Of a stretch of 64,000 nucleotides of DNA, positions 54,558-63,310 are shown in pieces. How positions within the stretch are numbered: position 1 is the first letter of the stretch; each line of letters starts with the position of its first letter. The stretch is from SZUA-38 sp965212525 (GTDB taxonomy: Bacteria > Pseudomonadota > Gammaproteobacteria > Xanthomonadales > SZUA-38): positions 62,001-126,000 of the forward strand of contig CBDBVC010000032.1 in the NCBI GenBank assembly GCA_965212525.1, in the 5' to 3' direction. The notes under the pieces were generated by a model. It had not been told where the DNA came from. It did no database searches and was given only the letters and a program-made list of their open reading frames with translations. The position numbers and the translations under genes are program-made.

Positions 54558-56219
54558 ATGAGACTGATCGTGATGCTGTGCGCCCTGTTGATCCTGCCGG
54601 ATCTGCTGATGGCTACCGAGGCCGAGATTACGGCACCTGCACACGAAGGCTGGTTGTCCATCGTACCTCCGCTGCTCGCCATCATCCTTGCCATCGCATT
54701 CAGACAGGTCGTCCCTGCCCTGTTCATCGGTATACTTGCCGGTGCCTGGTTTGTTGAAGGCATTACATTCGATGGTCTGATTGACGGCTTTCTCAATGTG
54801 TCCGCCACCTATGTCAAGGCGGCCGTGGCCGACGAATCCCACGCATCCATCATCATATTCTCGATGATGATCGGCGGCATGGTCGGCATCATCTCACGCA
54901 ATGGCGGCATGCACGGCATCGTCAATGCCATCATTGGCCTTGCCAGCAGCGCACGCCGCGCCTGTGTCGCGACTGCGACCATGGGCATGATGATCTTTTT
55001 CGATGACTATGCCAACTCTCTGGTGGTCGGTAATTCGATGCGCCCGATTACCGACAAGCTGCGTGTGTCTCGCGAGAAACTGGCCTATCTGGTCGATTCA
55101 ACGGCTGCACCGGTCTCCTGCATTGCACTGGTCACTACCTGGATCGGTTTTGAAATCGATCAGCTGAGCACCGAATTCACAAAGGCCGGGGTTGATCTGG
55201 AAGCCTATGATGTGTTCCTGCGATCAATCCCGTACAGTTTCTACCCGATTCTGGCGCTGGTGTTTGTCTACATGATTGCACTGACCGGCAAGGATTTCGG
55301 TCCGATGCTGAAGGCAGAACAGAAAGCGCGTCGTGACGGTATCGACGTACGTCCAGAGGCACAGAAAATCCAGCATCACGATGTGATCACGCCGATTGAA
55401 GACAAGCCTCAGCGAGCGATCAACGCTGTCCTTCCTGTTGTCGCCATGGTGGCCACGGTGATGTATGGACTGTATGAAACCGGACACGACGCAGAGCATA
55501 CGGCATTCGCCGACATCATCGGCAATTCCGATTCCTACACCGCCCTGCTATGGGGCTCTCTGGTTGGCGTGATCACCGCTGCATTCCTGTCCATGTCACA
55601 GGGAATCCTGAGCATGGCCGAAACTGTGGATGCATGGTTCAACGGGCTCAAGTCCATGCTGCAGGCCATTCTCATTCTGGTGCTTGCCTGGTCACTGGCC
55701 AATGTCACCGATGCACTGGGAACGGGAATCTATCTGTCTGAAGTACTGGAAGGCCAGATCTCGCCTGCCCTGTTTCCGGCACTGACCTTCGTACTGGCAG
55801 CCATTACCGCGTTTTCCACAGGCTCCAGCTGGACCACCATGGGTATACTCTACCCGCTGGTCATCCCCGTTGTGCTGGTTCTGACTGGCACGAACGCCGA
55901 CTACATCAATACCGACCAGCTGCATATCGTCTACTCCAGTGTAGCGGCGGTACTTGGCGGTGCGGTCTGGGGGGATCACTGTTCACCCATTTCTGACACC
56001 ACGATTCTGTCTTCCATGGCATCGGGCTGCGATCATGTGTCACATGTCAGAACGCAGCTGCCATATGCCCTGTTTGTTGCCACTATCGCCCTGTTCGTCA
56101 CCATTCTGCCGACCGGTTATGGCATCCCCTGGTGGACCATGTTGCCAATCGCCATTGTCATCCTGTTCGCCGTTCTGCACCTGACAGGGCAGTCGGCTGA
56201 CGAGACATCTGCACAGTGA
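54558..56219 (+). CDS. NhaC-family Na+/H+ antiporter
   Basis: 553 residues from ATG 54558 (GGGAGA upstream). After a short hydrophobic leader (MRLIVMLCALLILPDLLMA) come about twelve membrane segments. Conserved signature stretches include MMIFFDDYANSLVVGNSMRP, VDSTAAPVSC and GAVWGDHCSPISDTTILSS. It exports Na+ (or H+-coupled organic ions) and may add to the Mrp system 8 kb away. Distant NhaC members carry malate/lactate, so the cation specificity is inferred. An upstream frame start at 54348 is not credible. Confidence 0.9.
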   Translation: MRLIVMLCALLILPDLLMATEAEITAPAHEGWLSIVPPLLAIILAIAFRQVVPALFIGILAGAWFVEGITFDGLIDGFLNVSATYVKAAVADESHASIIIFSMMIGGMVGIISRNGGMHGIVNAIIGLASSARRACVATATMGMMIFFDDYANSLVVGNSMRPITDKLRVSREKLAYLVDSTAAPVSCIALVTTWIGFEIDQLSTEFTKAGVDLEAYDVFLRSIPYSFYPILALVFVYMIALTGKDFGPMLKAEQKARRDGIDVRPEAQKIQHHDVITPIEDKPQRAINAVLPVVAMVATVMYGLYETGHDAEHTAFADIIGNSDSYTALLWGSLVGVITAAFLSMSQGILSMAETVDAWFNGLKSMLQAILILVLAWSLANVTDALGTGIYLSEVLEGQISPALFPALTFVLAAITAFSTGSSWTTMGILYPLVIPVVLVLTGTNADYINTDQLHIVYSSVAAVLGGAVWGDHCSPISDTTILSSMASGCDHVSHVRTQLPYALFVATIALFVTILPTGYGIPWWTMLPIAIVILFAVLHLTGQSADETSAQ

Positions 56220-56240
56220 ATGACGGTTGATTGAACGGCA

Positions 56241-56268
56241 TGCACAGGACCTGATTTCAGGCTATACT
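56241..56268 (+). promoter_or_regulatory. Candidate promoter of mfd
   Basis: TGCACA at 56241-56246 and TATACT at 56263-56268 are 16 bases apart, followed by GC-rich ACGCCGCC and a hairpin GCCGCC/GGCGGC. Transcription would begin about 120 bases before the mfd ATG at 56399. Confidence 0.45.
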
Positions 56269-56398
56269 ACGCCGCCTGCCGGGCGGCACTGACTCCGGAT
56301 TCGTCCTATCCGATCAGCCAGGTCCGGCAGCGATCCATCATCCCAGCGCAATACTCTGTCTGTTTGCGGTACAGACACTCGCAACTCTGGAAAACTAG

Positions 56399-59300
56399 AT
56401 GTCAGGGCCCGAAAACGCCACCAATTCAGACAGTCATTCCGTTGAACCGGAAATGAACCAGGCACCGGTATCCGGGCTCAATCGCTGGCGCCTGCCGCCC
56501 GGTTCTGCCGATGCCATGATGATCGCCAGGGCGTTCAGGGCTGTTGGCAACACTGTACTGGTTGTCTGTGCTGATAACACGCAGCTGAACCGACTGTCGC
56601 ACGAGCTGCCATTTTTCGGTGTTGATCAGATCAGGCAGTTTGTCGACTGGGAAACCCTGCCCTACGATCCGTTCTCACCACACCCCGATATCATTTCAGA
56701 ACGCATCAGTTGTCTGTACGACCTGAGGCAGGGTGTTCGTGCCGTCGTCCTGGTGACTGCAGCAACGCTGCTGCAGCGACTGCCGCCGGCCAGCTATATC
56801 ATGGCCAACTCGCTGCGCATCAGTCCGGGTGACAGTCTGGACATCCACCAGCATCGAAAAAATCTCGAATCGGCTGGATACCGCAATGTACCGCGTGTGA
56901 CCGACCCCGGAGAATTCGCCATTCGCGGCGCCCTGTTCGATATCTTTCCGATGGGACTGGACAGGCCTGTCAGGATCGAGTTCTTTGACCTGGACATCGA
57001 TACATTGCGCAGCTTCGACCCGGAAACGCAGCTTTCCGTCGACAAGCTGGATGCCATCAATCTGCTGCCGGCTCGTGAGTATCCATTCGACGATGACGGC
57101 AGCCGCAAGTTCTGCCAGAACTATCGAAACCGTTTCGATATTGATCTGCGCAATTCGACAATCTATCAGGATGCACGCAAGGGTATTGCCAGCAGCGGCC
57201 TGGAATATTACCTGCCGCTGTTTTTCGATGACACCGAATCGCTGGCAGACTACCTGCCGGACAATTGCACATTGATCATCGATGCCGAGGCACAGGACCA
57301 GGCATGCGAGTTTCATGAACTGGTGGCACAGCGCCACGAACAACGCCGGCACGATGTCGAACGACCGGTGCTGACCCCAGAGGAAATCTATCTTCCCACA
57401 GCCTTCATTGATCAGCTTAAAGCATCACATACCACCATAGAATGGCGTACGAAATCCGGCAAGGGTCATGCACTCGCCAGCCTGTTTCCGGATGCTGACA
57501 CGCGCCCGGAACCGTTTGAATACCTGGCCGGTTTCTCGGGTAGTGTTCTGATCACGGTCGACTCGGTGGGGCATCGTGAACTGGTGGCCGACCAGCTGGC
57601 CAGTTCAATCGGCCGGCCAACGGCGGTCGAGAGCTGGCAGCAGTTCATTGAGACACTGCCACCGCTGGCGATCTGCGTCTGTCCGCTGCGCGACGGTTTC
57701 CGTGCAAAGGATGACCGCTGGCTGGTCATCACAGAGCACGAATTGCTGCAGACCCGGGCCAGGCAGATCGCCGATGAACGTCACAGTGCCACCGATCCGG
57801 CCGCGCTGATTCGCAACCTCAATGATCTGCACCAGGGCGCCCCCATCGTGCACGCCAACAGTGGCGTTGGCCGTTATCTGGGGCTCAACCGCATCCAGAC
57901 CGGTGACACCGATGCGGAATTCCTCACCATACTCTATGCCGATGGTGACAAACTGTATGTCCCGGTCAGCGATCTGCACCTGATCAGCCGCTACACCGGT
58001 GCCTCCGAGGAAACAGCCCCGCTGCACAAGCTCGGTTCCGGGCAGTGGGAAAAGGTCAGACGCAAGGCGGCACAGAAAGCCAGTGATGTGGCGGCTGAAC
58101 TGCTGGATATCTATGCCCGGCGCGAAGCCCGTTCTCGCCAGGGCTATTCGCTCGATCAGGCGGCCTACCGGAAGTTTGCCGCCGAATTCCCGTTTGATGA
58201 AACCGAGGACCAGCAAACTGCAATCGATGCCGTGATTGCTGATCTGACCAGCGACCGACCGATGGATCGGGTGGTCTGCGGCGATGTCGGATTCGGCAAG
58301 ACCGAAGTGGCCGTACGCGCCAGCTTCGTTGCTGCCCAGGCAGGTCACCAGGTGGTCATCCTGGTACCCACAACACTGCTGGCACAGCAGCACTATCAGA
58401 ACTTTCTTGATCGATTTGCTGACTGGCCATTCACCATCACGGTGTTGTCGCGGTTCAACACGGCTGCCGAAAACAAGGCCAGACTGGCGCAGATCGCACG
58501 TGGCGGTGTCGACATTGTAATCGGTACTCATCGCCTGTTACAGAAGGACATCGAGTTCAAGCGACTGGGGCTGATGGTCATCGACGAGGAGCAGCGTTTC
58601 GGTGTGCGACAGAAGGAGCGCCTGAAGAAACTGCGCGCCGAAGTCGATCTGCTGACGCTGACTGCAACCCCCATCCCCAGAACCCTGAACATGGCGCTGA
58701 GCGGGATTCGCGATCTGTCGATCATCGCCAGCCCGCCCTCGCATCGCATGGCCGTCAAGACATTCATCACCGAATGGGATGATGTAACCCTGAAGGACGC
58801 GGTGCAGCGGGAACTGCAGCGCGGTGGTCAGGTGTACTTTCTGCACAACGAGGTACAGACCATTGATCGCATGGCCGAAAGCCTGCGTGATCTGTTTCCC
58901 GATGCCCGTCTGGAGATTGCACATGGCCAGATGCCCGAAAAGCGACTCGAGCAGGTGATGCTGGATTTTTACCGGCAGCGCTTCAACCTGCTACTGTGCT
59001 CGACCATCATCGAAAGCGGTATCGATGTGCCCACAGCCAATACCATCATCATCAACCGGGCCGACCGCTTCGGCCTGTCACAGCTGCACCAGCTGCGTGG
59101 TCGTGTCGGTCGTTCACACCATCGCGCCTACGCTTATCTGATCACCCCCCATCACAAGGCCATGACTTCCGATGCCAGCAAGCGCATCGAGGCCATCGCC
59201 AGCATGGAGGATCTGGGCTCAGGATTTCTTCTGGCCACACATGATCTTGAAATCAGGGGTGCCGGTGATCTGCTGGGTGAGGGACAGAGCGGACAGATCC

Positions 59301-59836
59301 AGGAGATCGGTTTCTCGCTCTACATGGACCTGCTGGAACGGGCTGTGAATGCGCTCAAATCCGGCAAGCAGCCCGAACTTGATACGTCACTCGAACCGGA
59401 TGTCGATATCGACCTGCAGCTGCCGGCACTGATACCGGATGATTACCTGCCCGATGTCCACATGCGCCTGGTCCTCTACAAGCGCATCGCCAACTGCAAG
59501 TCCGGCAGTGAACTCGACAGGATGCAGATCGAAATGATCGATCGTTTCGGACTGCTTCCTGATCCGATCAAGTACCTGTTCAAGTTGTCCGAAATCAGAC
59601 TGGTTGCGGAACAAATGGGCATCACCGGACTCAAAGTGGGCGACAGCAGCGGCCGCATCGAGTTTTCGGATGAACCGGACATCGATCCGATGAATCTGAT
59701 TCGTCTGGCCCAGACCCAGCCGGATGTGTTCCGCTTTCAGGGAGAAAAGGTGCTCAGATTCACCTCCGACCTTGACACCCCGGAAGAGCGCATCAGATTT
59801 GCAGATGATATAATCTCTGCCATTGCCAAACAGTGA
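56399..59836 (+). CDS. mfd: Transcription-repair coupling factor
   Basis: 1145 residues (E. coli 1148). Mfd removes RNA polymerase stalled at DNA lesions and brings in UvrA. The UvrB-like N-terminus (about 45-330) has VDWETLPYDPFSPH; the RNA polymerase-interaction domain lies at about 470-540; the translocase begins with GDVGFGKTEVA near 628 and has DEEQRFGVRQKE and TATPIPRTL; the C-terminal domain (from about 985) binds UvrA. Its stop is seven bases before csiV, the usual neighbour. Confidence 0.98.
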   Translation: MSGPENATNSDSHSVEPEMNQAPVSGLNRWRLPPGSADAMMIARAFRAVGNTVLVVCADNTQLNRLSHELPFFGVDQIRQFVDWETLPYDPFSPHPDIISERISCLYDLRQGVRAVVLVTAATLLQRLPPASYIMANSLRISPGDSLDIHQHRKNLESAGYRNVPRVTDPGEFAIRGALFDIFPMGLDRPVRIEFFDLDIDTLRSFDPETQLSVDKLDAINLLPAREYPFDDDGSRKFCQNYRNRFDIDLRNSTIYQDARKGIASSGLEYYLPLFFDDTESLADYLPDNCTLIIDAEAQDQACEFHELVAQRHEQRRHDVERPVLTPEEIYLPTAFIDQLKASHTTIEWRTKSGKGHALASLFPDADTRPEPFEYLAGFSGSVLITVDSVGHRELVADQLASSIGRPTAVESWQQFIETLPPLAICVCPLRDGFRAKDDRWLVITEHELLQTRARQIADERHSATDPAALIRNLNDLHQGAPIVHANSGVGRYLGLNRIQTGDTDAEFLTILYADGDKLYVPVSDLHLISRYTGASEETAPLHKLGSGQWEKVRRKAAQKASDVAAELLDIYARREARSRQGYSLDQAAYRKFAAEFPFDETEDQQTAIDAVIADLTSDRPMDRVVCGDVGFGKTEVAVRASFVAAQAGHQVVILVPTTLLAQQHYQNFLDRFADWPFTITVLSRFNTAAENKARLAQIARGGVDIVIGTHRLLQKDIEFKRLGLMVIDEEQRFGVRQKERLKKLRAEVDLLTLTATPIPRTLNMALSGIRDLSIIASPPSHRMAVKTFITEWDDVTLKDAVQRELQRGGQVYFLHNEVQTIDRMAESLRDLFPDARLEIAHGQMPEKRLEQVMLDFYRQRFNLLLCSTIIESGIDVPTANTIIINRADRFGLSQLHQLRGRVGRSHHRAYAYLITPHHKAMTSDASKRIEAIASMEDLGSGFLLATHDLEIRGAGDLLGEGQSGQIQEIGFSLYMDLLERAVNALKSGKQPELDTSLEPDVDIDLQLPALIPDDYLPDVHMRLVLYKRIANCKSGSELDRMQIEMIDRFGLLPDPIKYLFKLSEIRLVAEQMGITGLKVGDSSGRIEFSDEPDIDPMNLIRLAQTQPDVFRFQGEKVLRFTSDLDTPEERIRFADDIISAIAKQ

Positions 59837-59843
59837 GAGCCGT

Positions 59844-60665
59844 ATGACAGTATTGCCAGGAGCGGTGAGAAAGAATCGATTGTGCAGCCGCGCCTTGATG
59901 GTCTGCCTGCTGATGATCTCAGCCGGCTTCAGTCATGCCGACACCTATCAGGTTGAACTCATCCTGTTCAAGCAGAACAGTGTCGAACCCAGGCAATATC
60001 GCTGGAATGGTGAACCCGATGTCATCGGCGCGCTTGATCTGGCGACCGGTGATCTGGTGGAACCGTTTGCCGACCCATTGATCAATACCACGTTCCTCTA
60101 TAGCGGATCAGAATCCACGTCAGGTGTTGATTCAGATCCTGTCACACCGCTGAAAACGCCTGCATCACGCTTTCAGCAACTCGGTGATGACGAGTATCTC
60201 ATGAAAGCGATCCATGAACGCCTGCGGCGCTCATCGGAATACCAACCGCTGCTGCATCTGTCCTGGCTGCAGGAGACCATGGCATTCGGTGATATCCAGC
60301 CGATTCTGATTCAGGCCGGTGAGGTGGTTTCCCGTGCCGGTGACAATGCGTCATACCTGTATTTCAGTGACAGCAAGAATGTTGCTGACATCCATGAGCT
60401 GGATGGCACCTTTGCGTTCGAACGCAGCCGATTCCTGCATTTCCGAGTCGATCTGGCGCTGCATGTCCCGCGCGATTCGATCACTGCACGACAGGACCAG
60501 CTTAACAATATTGACCTGGCACCAACCGGCAATTACCGCACCTATCGCATGCAGGAACGCCGACAGATCAAGGATGAGGAACTGCACTATTTCGATCACA
60601 ATCTGTTTGGTGCCGTTGCCCGTATCATCAAGATCGAGCCTGATCAGACGGCAGCCTTGCCCTGA
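59844..60665 (+). CDS. csiV: CsiV-like protein
   Basis: 273 residues from ATG 59844 (GAGAG upstream); an earlier TTG at 59823 inside mfd is less likely. A signal peptide ends around HADTYQVELILFKQNS. CsiV in Vibrio cholerae binds peptidoglycan and activates the lytic pathway controlled by NAcD-muropeptides. The opening (Y.VE.I(L/V)F....) and the position next to mfd fit that family. Much of the protein lacks known motifs, so the name rests mainly on context and length. Confidence 0.78.
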   Translation: MTVLPGAVRKNRLCSRALMVCLLMISAGFSHADTYQVELILFKQNSVEPRQYRWNGEPDVIGALDLATGDLVEPFADPLINTTFLYSGSESTSGVDSDPVTPLKTPASRFQQLGDDEYLMKAIHERLRRSSEYQPLLHLSWLQETMAFGDIQPILIQAGEVVSRAGDNASYLYFSDSKNVADIHELDGTFAFERSRFLHFRVDLALHVPRDSITARQDQLNNIDLAPTGNYRTYRMQERRQIKDEELHYFDHNLFGAVARIIKIEPDQTAALP

Positions 60666-60752
60666 CATTCGGATCGGCAGTACTAAAACCCTGTAATAGA
60701 TTCACAGCACATCAGTTCTACTGCTGTAACTGACTTTATCAAAGATTTGATC

Positions 60753-61565
60753 ATGCGCCTGACACCCATTCTTGCCCTCTTGCTCATGTCAACCGGCCTG
60801 CCCGCTGCACCGTCATCCGATCTCTGGGCGGTGTGGACGGCCAACGATCCTGAATCACGCCAGCAAATTGATCATTCGATCTGGCAGGGGCTGCTCAATC
60901 GCTATGTGATCAATGCTGCAGACGGCATCGCACGGGTGGATTACGCCAATGTCAGCAGTGATGACCGTGCGCAACTCAAGCATTACCTGTCAACGCTGCG
61001 CACAGTCTCAATTTCCGGCTTTTCTCGTCCACAGCAGATGGCCTACTGGATCAACCTCTACAATGCCCTGACTGTCGATGTGGTGCTGGATCACTATCCC
61101 GTGGATTCCATTCGAGATATCAAGCTGTCGGGTTTGTTCAGCTCTGGCCCCTGGAACAAGTCATTGCTGGAGATCGAGGGACGCGAGGTGTCCCTCAACG
61201 ATATCGAGCATCGCATTCTCAGGCCCATCTGGTCAGACGCCCGCATACACTACGCACTGAACTGTGCCTCACTGGGCTGCCCCAACCTGCAGAACGAAGC
61301 CTTCACCGAAGACAATATCGATGCACTGCTGGAAAAGGCCGCCACCGAATTCATCAATCATCCCCGGGCTGTCCGCATTGATGATGACGAACTGATCGTC
61401 TCCAGCATCTATGACTGGTTTATCGAGGATTTTGGCGATTCGGAAGCTTCGGTCATTCAGCATCTGAAGCACTATGCTCGTGAGGATCTCAAGCTGACGC
61501 TGTCACGATTTGATGAGTTTGTTGATGATTACGACTGGTCACTGAACGCACTTGCTGACGAGTAA
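60753..61565 (+). CDS. DUF547-family secreted protein
   Basis: 270 residues from ATG 60753 (a TTG two codons earlier is possible). A signal peptide (ILALLLMSTGLPAAP) precedes a DUF547 domain: QMAYWINLYNALTVDVVLDH, IHYALNCASLGCPNLQNEAF and YDWFIEDFGDS. The conserved Cys in CASLGCPNL and His resemble a papain-like or transglutaminase-type site, but activity in the family is not established. It is 87 bases after csiV and probably in the same direction of reading. Confidence 0.88.
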   Translation: MRLTPILALLLMSTGLPAAPSSDLWAVWTANDPESRQQIDHSIWQGLLNRYVINAADGIARVDYANVSSDDRAQLKHYLSTLRTVSISGFSRPQQMAYWINLYNALTVDVVLDHYPVDSIRDIKLSGLFSSGPWNKSLLEIEGREVSLNDIEHRILRPIWSDARIHYALNCASLGCPNLQNEAFTEDNIDALLEKAATEFINHPRAVRIDDDELIVSSIYDWFIEDFGDSEASVIQHLKHYAREDLKLTLSRFDEFVDDYDWSLNALADE

Positions 61566-61765
61566 GTCACGCACCCAGTTCAACAGAAGTACAGGGTCAG
61601 CCCCCCCCTGAATTACCCGACCGCCCTGCAAGCCTGCCAATTCAGGCAGACTCAAGTGGTCATCGCTCAATACATGCTATTTATTTCGTGTTTTCTATTT
61701 CCTGCTATATATTTCTCGTAGTTTCTGTCATATAATTCGCGGCTCGTGAATTCGGAACGATTGAC
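61566..61765. other. Intergenic region before the Mrp-linked regulator
   Basis: About 200 bases. The part after the DUF547 stop contains CTGCC/GGCAG as a weak stem without a T-run. From 61675 it turns AT-rich. TATAAT at 61731-61736 is a good -10 box, 30 bases before ATG 61766, though its -35 is weak. I read it as the promoter of the downstream operon. Confidence 0.45.
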
Positions 61766-62104
61766 ATGACCGAGTCGCAATGGACATTTTTCAGCAACTA
61801 CGCACACGTGCTCGTGTGTCTGGCGGAATCGCCAGAGGCAACACTGCGCGAGGTTGCCCTGCGCGTCGGCATCACCGAGCGCAGTGCACAGCGCATTATC
61901 TCGAACCTCGTCGAGGCGGGTATTCTGCAGCGTGAGAAACACGGACGGCGCAACTCCTACGTCATCGATACCAGTGCCCACCTGAGGCACCCATTGGAAG
62001 AATACTGCACCATTGGTGAATTGCTGCAGACCATACTGTCTGCCGATCGTGTGAAACGGCTGGACAGGGATCATGCACGCTTCAACGATCAATCGTCAGG
62101 ATAA
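61766..62104 (+). CDS. Winged-helix transcriptional regulator beside Mrp operon
   Basis: 112 residues. A winged helix (about 22-72: ATLREVALRVGITERSAQRI, then the wing KHGRRNSYVID) resembles MarR or DtxR-type readers. No effector domain is seen. It starts 72 bases before MnhE and may control the antiporter operon or an adjacent regulon. A similar small HTH protein commonly precedes Mrp operons with this gene order, but I infer that from memory. Confidence 0.83.
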   Translation: MTESQWTFFSNYAHVLVCLAESPEATLREVALRVGITERSAQRIISNLVEAGILQREKHGRRNSYVIDTSAHLRHPLEEYCTIGELLQTILSADRVKRLDRDHARFNDQSSG

Positions 62105-62175
62105 TCACGCTATTGAATAACACGGCTGGCTGCACACATGCGGTGATGCAGCCTGCCATATTGGACCGGAAACGA

Positions 62176-62697
62176 ATGAGTACGGAAACAGATGACAAGA
62201 TGAACAGAAATGGTGCCGAAAAGATCCGTACTTACCTCACCTTCGGTCTGCTGCTGATCGCAGCCTGGGTGTTATGGTCTGGCATGTTCAAGCCACTGCT
62301 GCTGGGTCTGGGCGCACTCTCCTGCACCCTCGCCAGCATCATCGCCATACGGATGGGCTATTTCGACACGCGCGTTTTCGCGCTGCGTGTCAATTTTCGA
62401 CTGTTCAGATTCTGGATCTGGCTGTTCGGAGAAATTTTCAGATCGAGTCTGGAAGTCGCTCGTGTAGTGCTGTCTCGCAAGCCGAAGCTCTGCACACGGG
62501 TGGTCGAGATTGATGCCAGCCAGCTCTCGGCCGTGGACCAGGTATTGCTGGGTAATTCAATCACACTGACGCCAGGAACACTGACACTGGACATCACCGA
62601 ATGCCGTCTCAAGGTTCATGCACTGACCGCCGAAGGGGCCAGGTCGCTTGAACAGGGCGACATGTTAAGACGCGTATCGGCCATACACGAGGACTGA
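62176..62697 (+). CDS. mnhE: Mrp/Mnh Na+/H+ antiporter subunit E
   Basis: 173 residues from ATG 62176 (GGA nearby); an upstream TTG at 62113 is also possible. Two membrane segments at the N-terminus (about 20-60), then FRFWIWLFGEIFRSSLEVARV and the beta-rich VLLGNSITLTPGTLTLDI, both signatures of MnhE. The protein is an accessory subunit of the multi-part Mrp complex that exchanges Na+ for H+. Three bases separate it from mnhF. Confidence 0.9.
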   Translation: MSTETDDKMNRNGAEKIRTYLTFGLLLIAAWVLWSGMFKPLLLGLGALSCTLASIIAIRMGYFDTRVFALRVNFRLFRFWIWLFGEIFRSSLEVARVVLSRKPKLCTRVVEIDASQLSAVDQVLLGNSITLTPGTLTLDITECRLKVHALTAEGARSLEQGDMLRRVSAIHED

Positions 62698-62699
62698 CC

Positions 62700-62981
62700 A
62701 TGTACTATGCTGTGACACTTGCCACACTCATCACCATGGGACTCGCCCTGACAAGGGCCGTCATGGGCCCCAGCGTGTACGATCGCGTGCTGGCGGTGAA
62801 CATGTTTGGCACCAAGACTGTACTGCTGCTCTCGGTCATTGCCTTCGTGTTCGGACGACCCGACTTTCTCGATCTGGCACTGGCCTATGCACTGATCAAT
62901 TTTATTGGTGTGTTTGCCGTACTCGAGTTCTTCAGAACACGCGCCATTCGTCGTCAGGCCGATCAGGGAGCAGTCGAATAA
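62700..62981 (+). CDS. mnhF: Mrp/Mnh antiporter subunit F
   Basis: 93 residues with three membrane segments. The motif GPSVYDRVLAVNMFGTKTVLL is typical of MnhF/MrpF, including the invariant DR. Its last base is the first of mnhG (ATG at 62981), a one-base overlap, so the two are coupled. Confidence 0.93.
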   Translation: MYYAVTLATLITMGLALTRAVMGPSVYDRVLAVNMFGTKTVLLLSVIAFVFGRPDFLDLALAYALINFIGVFAVLEFFRTRAIRRQADQGAVE

Positions 62982-63310
62982 TGGACATGTTCCTCGATAT
63001 TGTCAGCTGGATTCTGCTGACCCTGGGTGGTCTCAGTGTACTGATCGGTGGCATTGGTGCACTGCGCCTGCCTGACCTGTTTACACGAATGCATGCCACC
63101 AGCGTTACCGACAGCGCCGGCGCCATACTGATCATCCTGGGCATCATGCTGCAGGCCGGTCTGTCGCTGGCGAGCATCAAACTGGCGGCTATCCTGCTGT
63201 TTCTGCTGCTGACCAGCCCGACTGCGTCAAACGCGCTGGCTACTGCCGCCATACTGGCCGGAAACAAGCCAGGCATCGACACCACGACCGACAAGGATCA
63301 GCCCTCATGA
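62981..63310 (+). CDS. mnhG: Mrp/Mnh antiporter subunit G
   Basis: 109 residues with three membrane segments. The motif GGIGALRLPDLFTRMHATSVTDS is the hallmark of MnhG/MrpG. Overlap: its stop TGA is inside the ATGA that starts the next gene. Confidence 0.93.
   Translation: MDMFLDIVSWILLTLGGLSVLIGGIGALRLPDLFTRMHATSVTDSAGAILIILGIMLQAGLSLASIKLAAILLFLLLTSPTASNALATAAILAGNKPGIDTTTDKDQPS

Noticed and set aside
57605..58531. A 308-codon minus-strand frame opposite mfd
   Set aside because: Antisense to the RNA-polymerase interaction and translocase parts of mfd, no motif.
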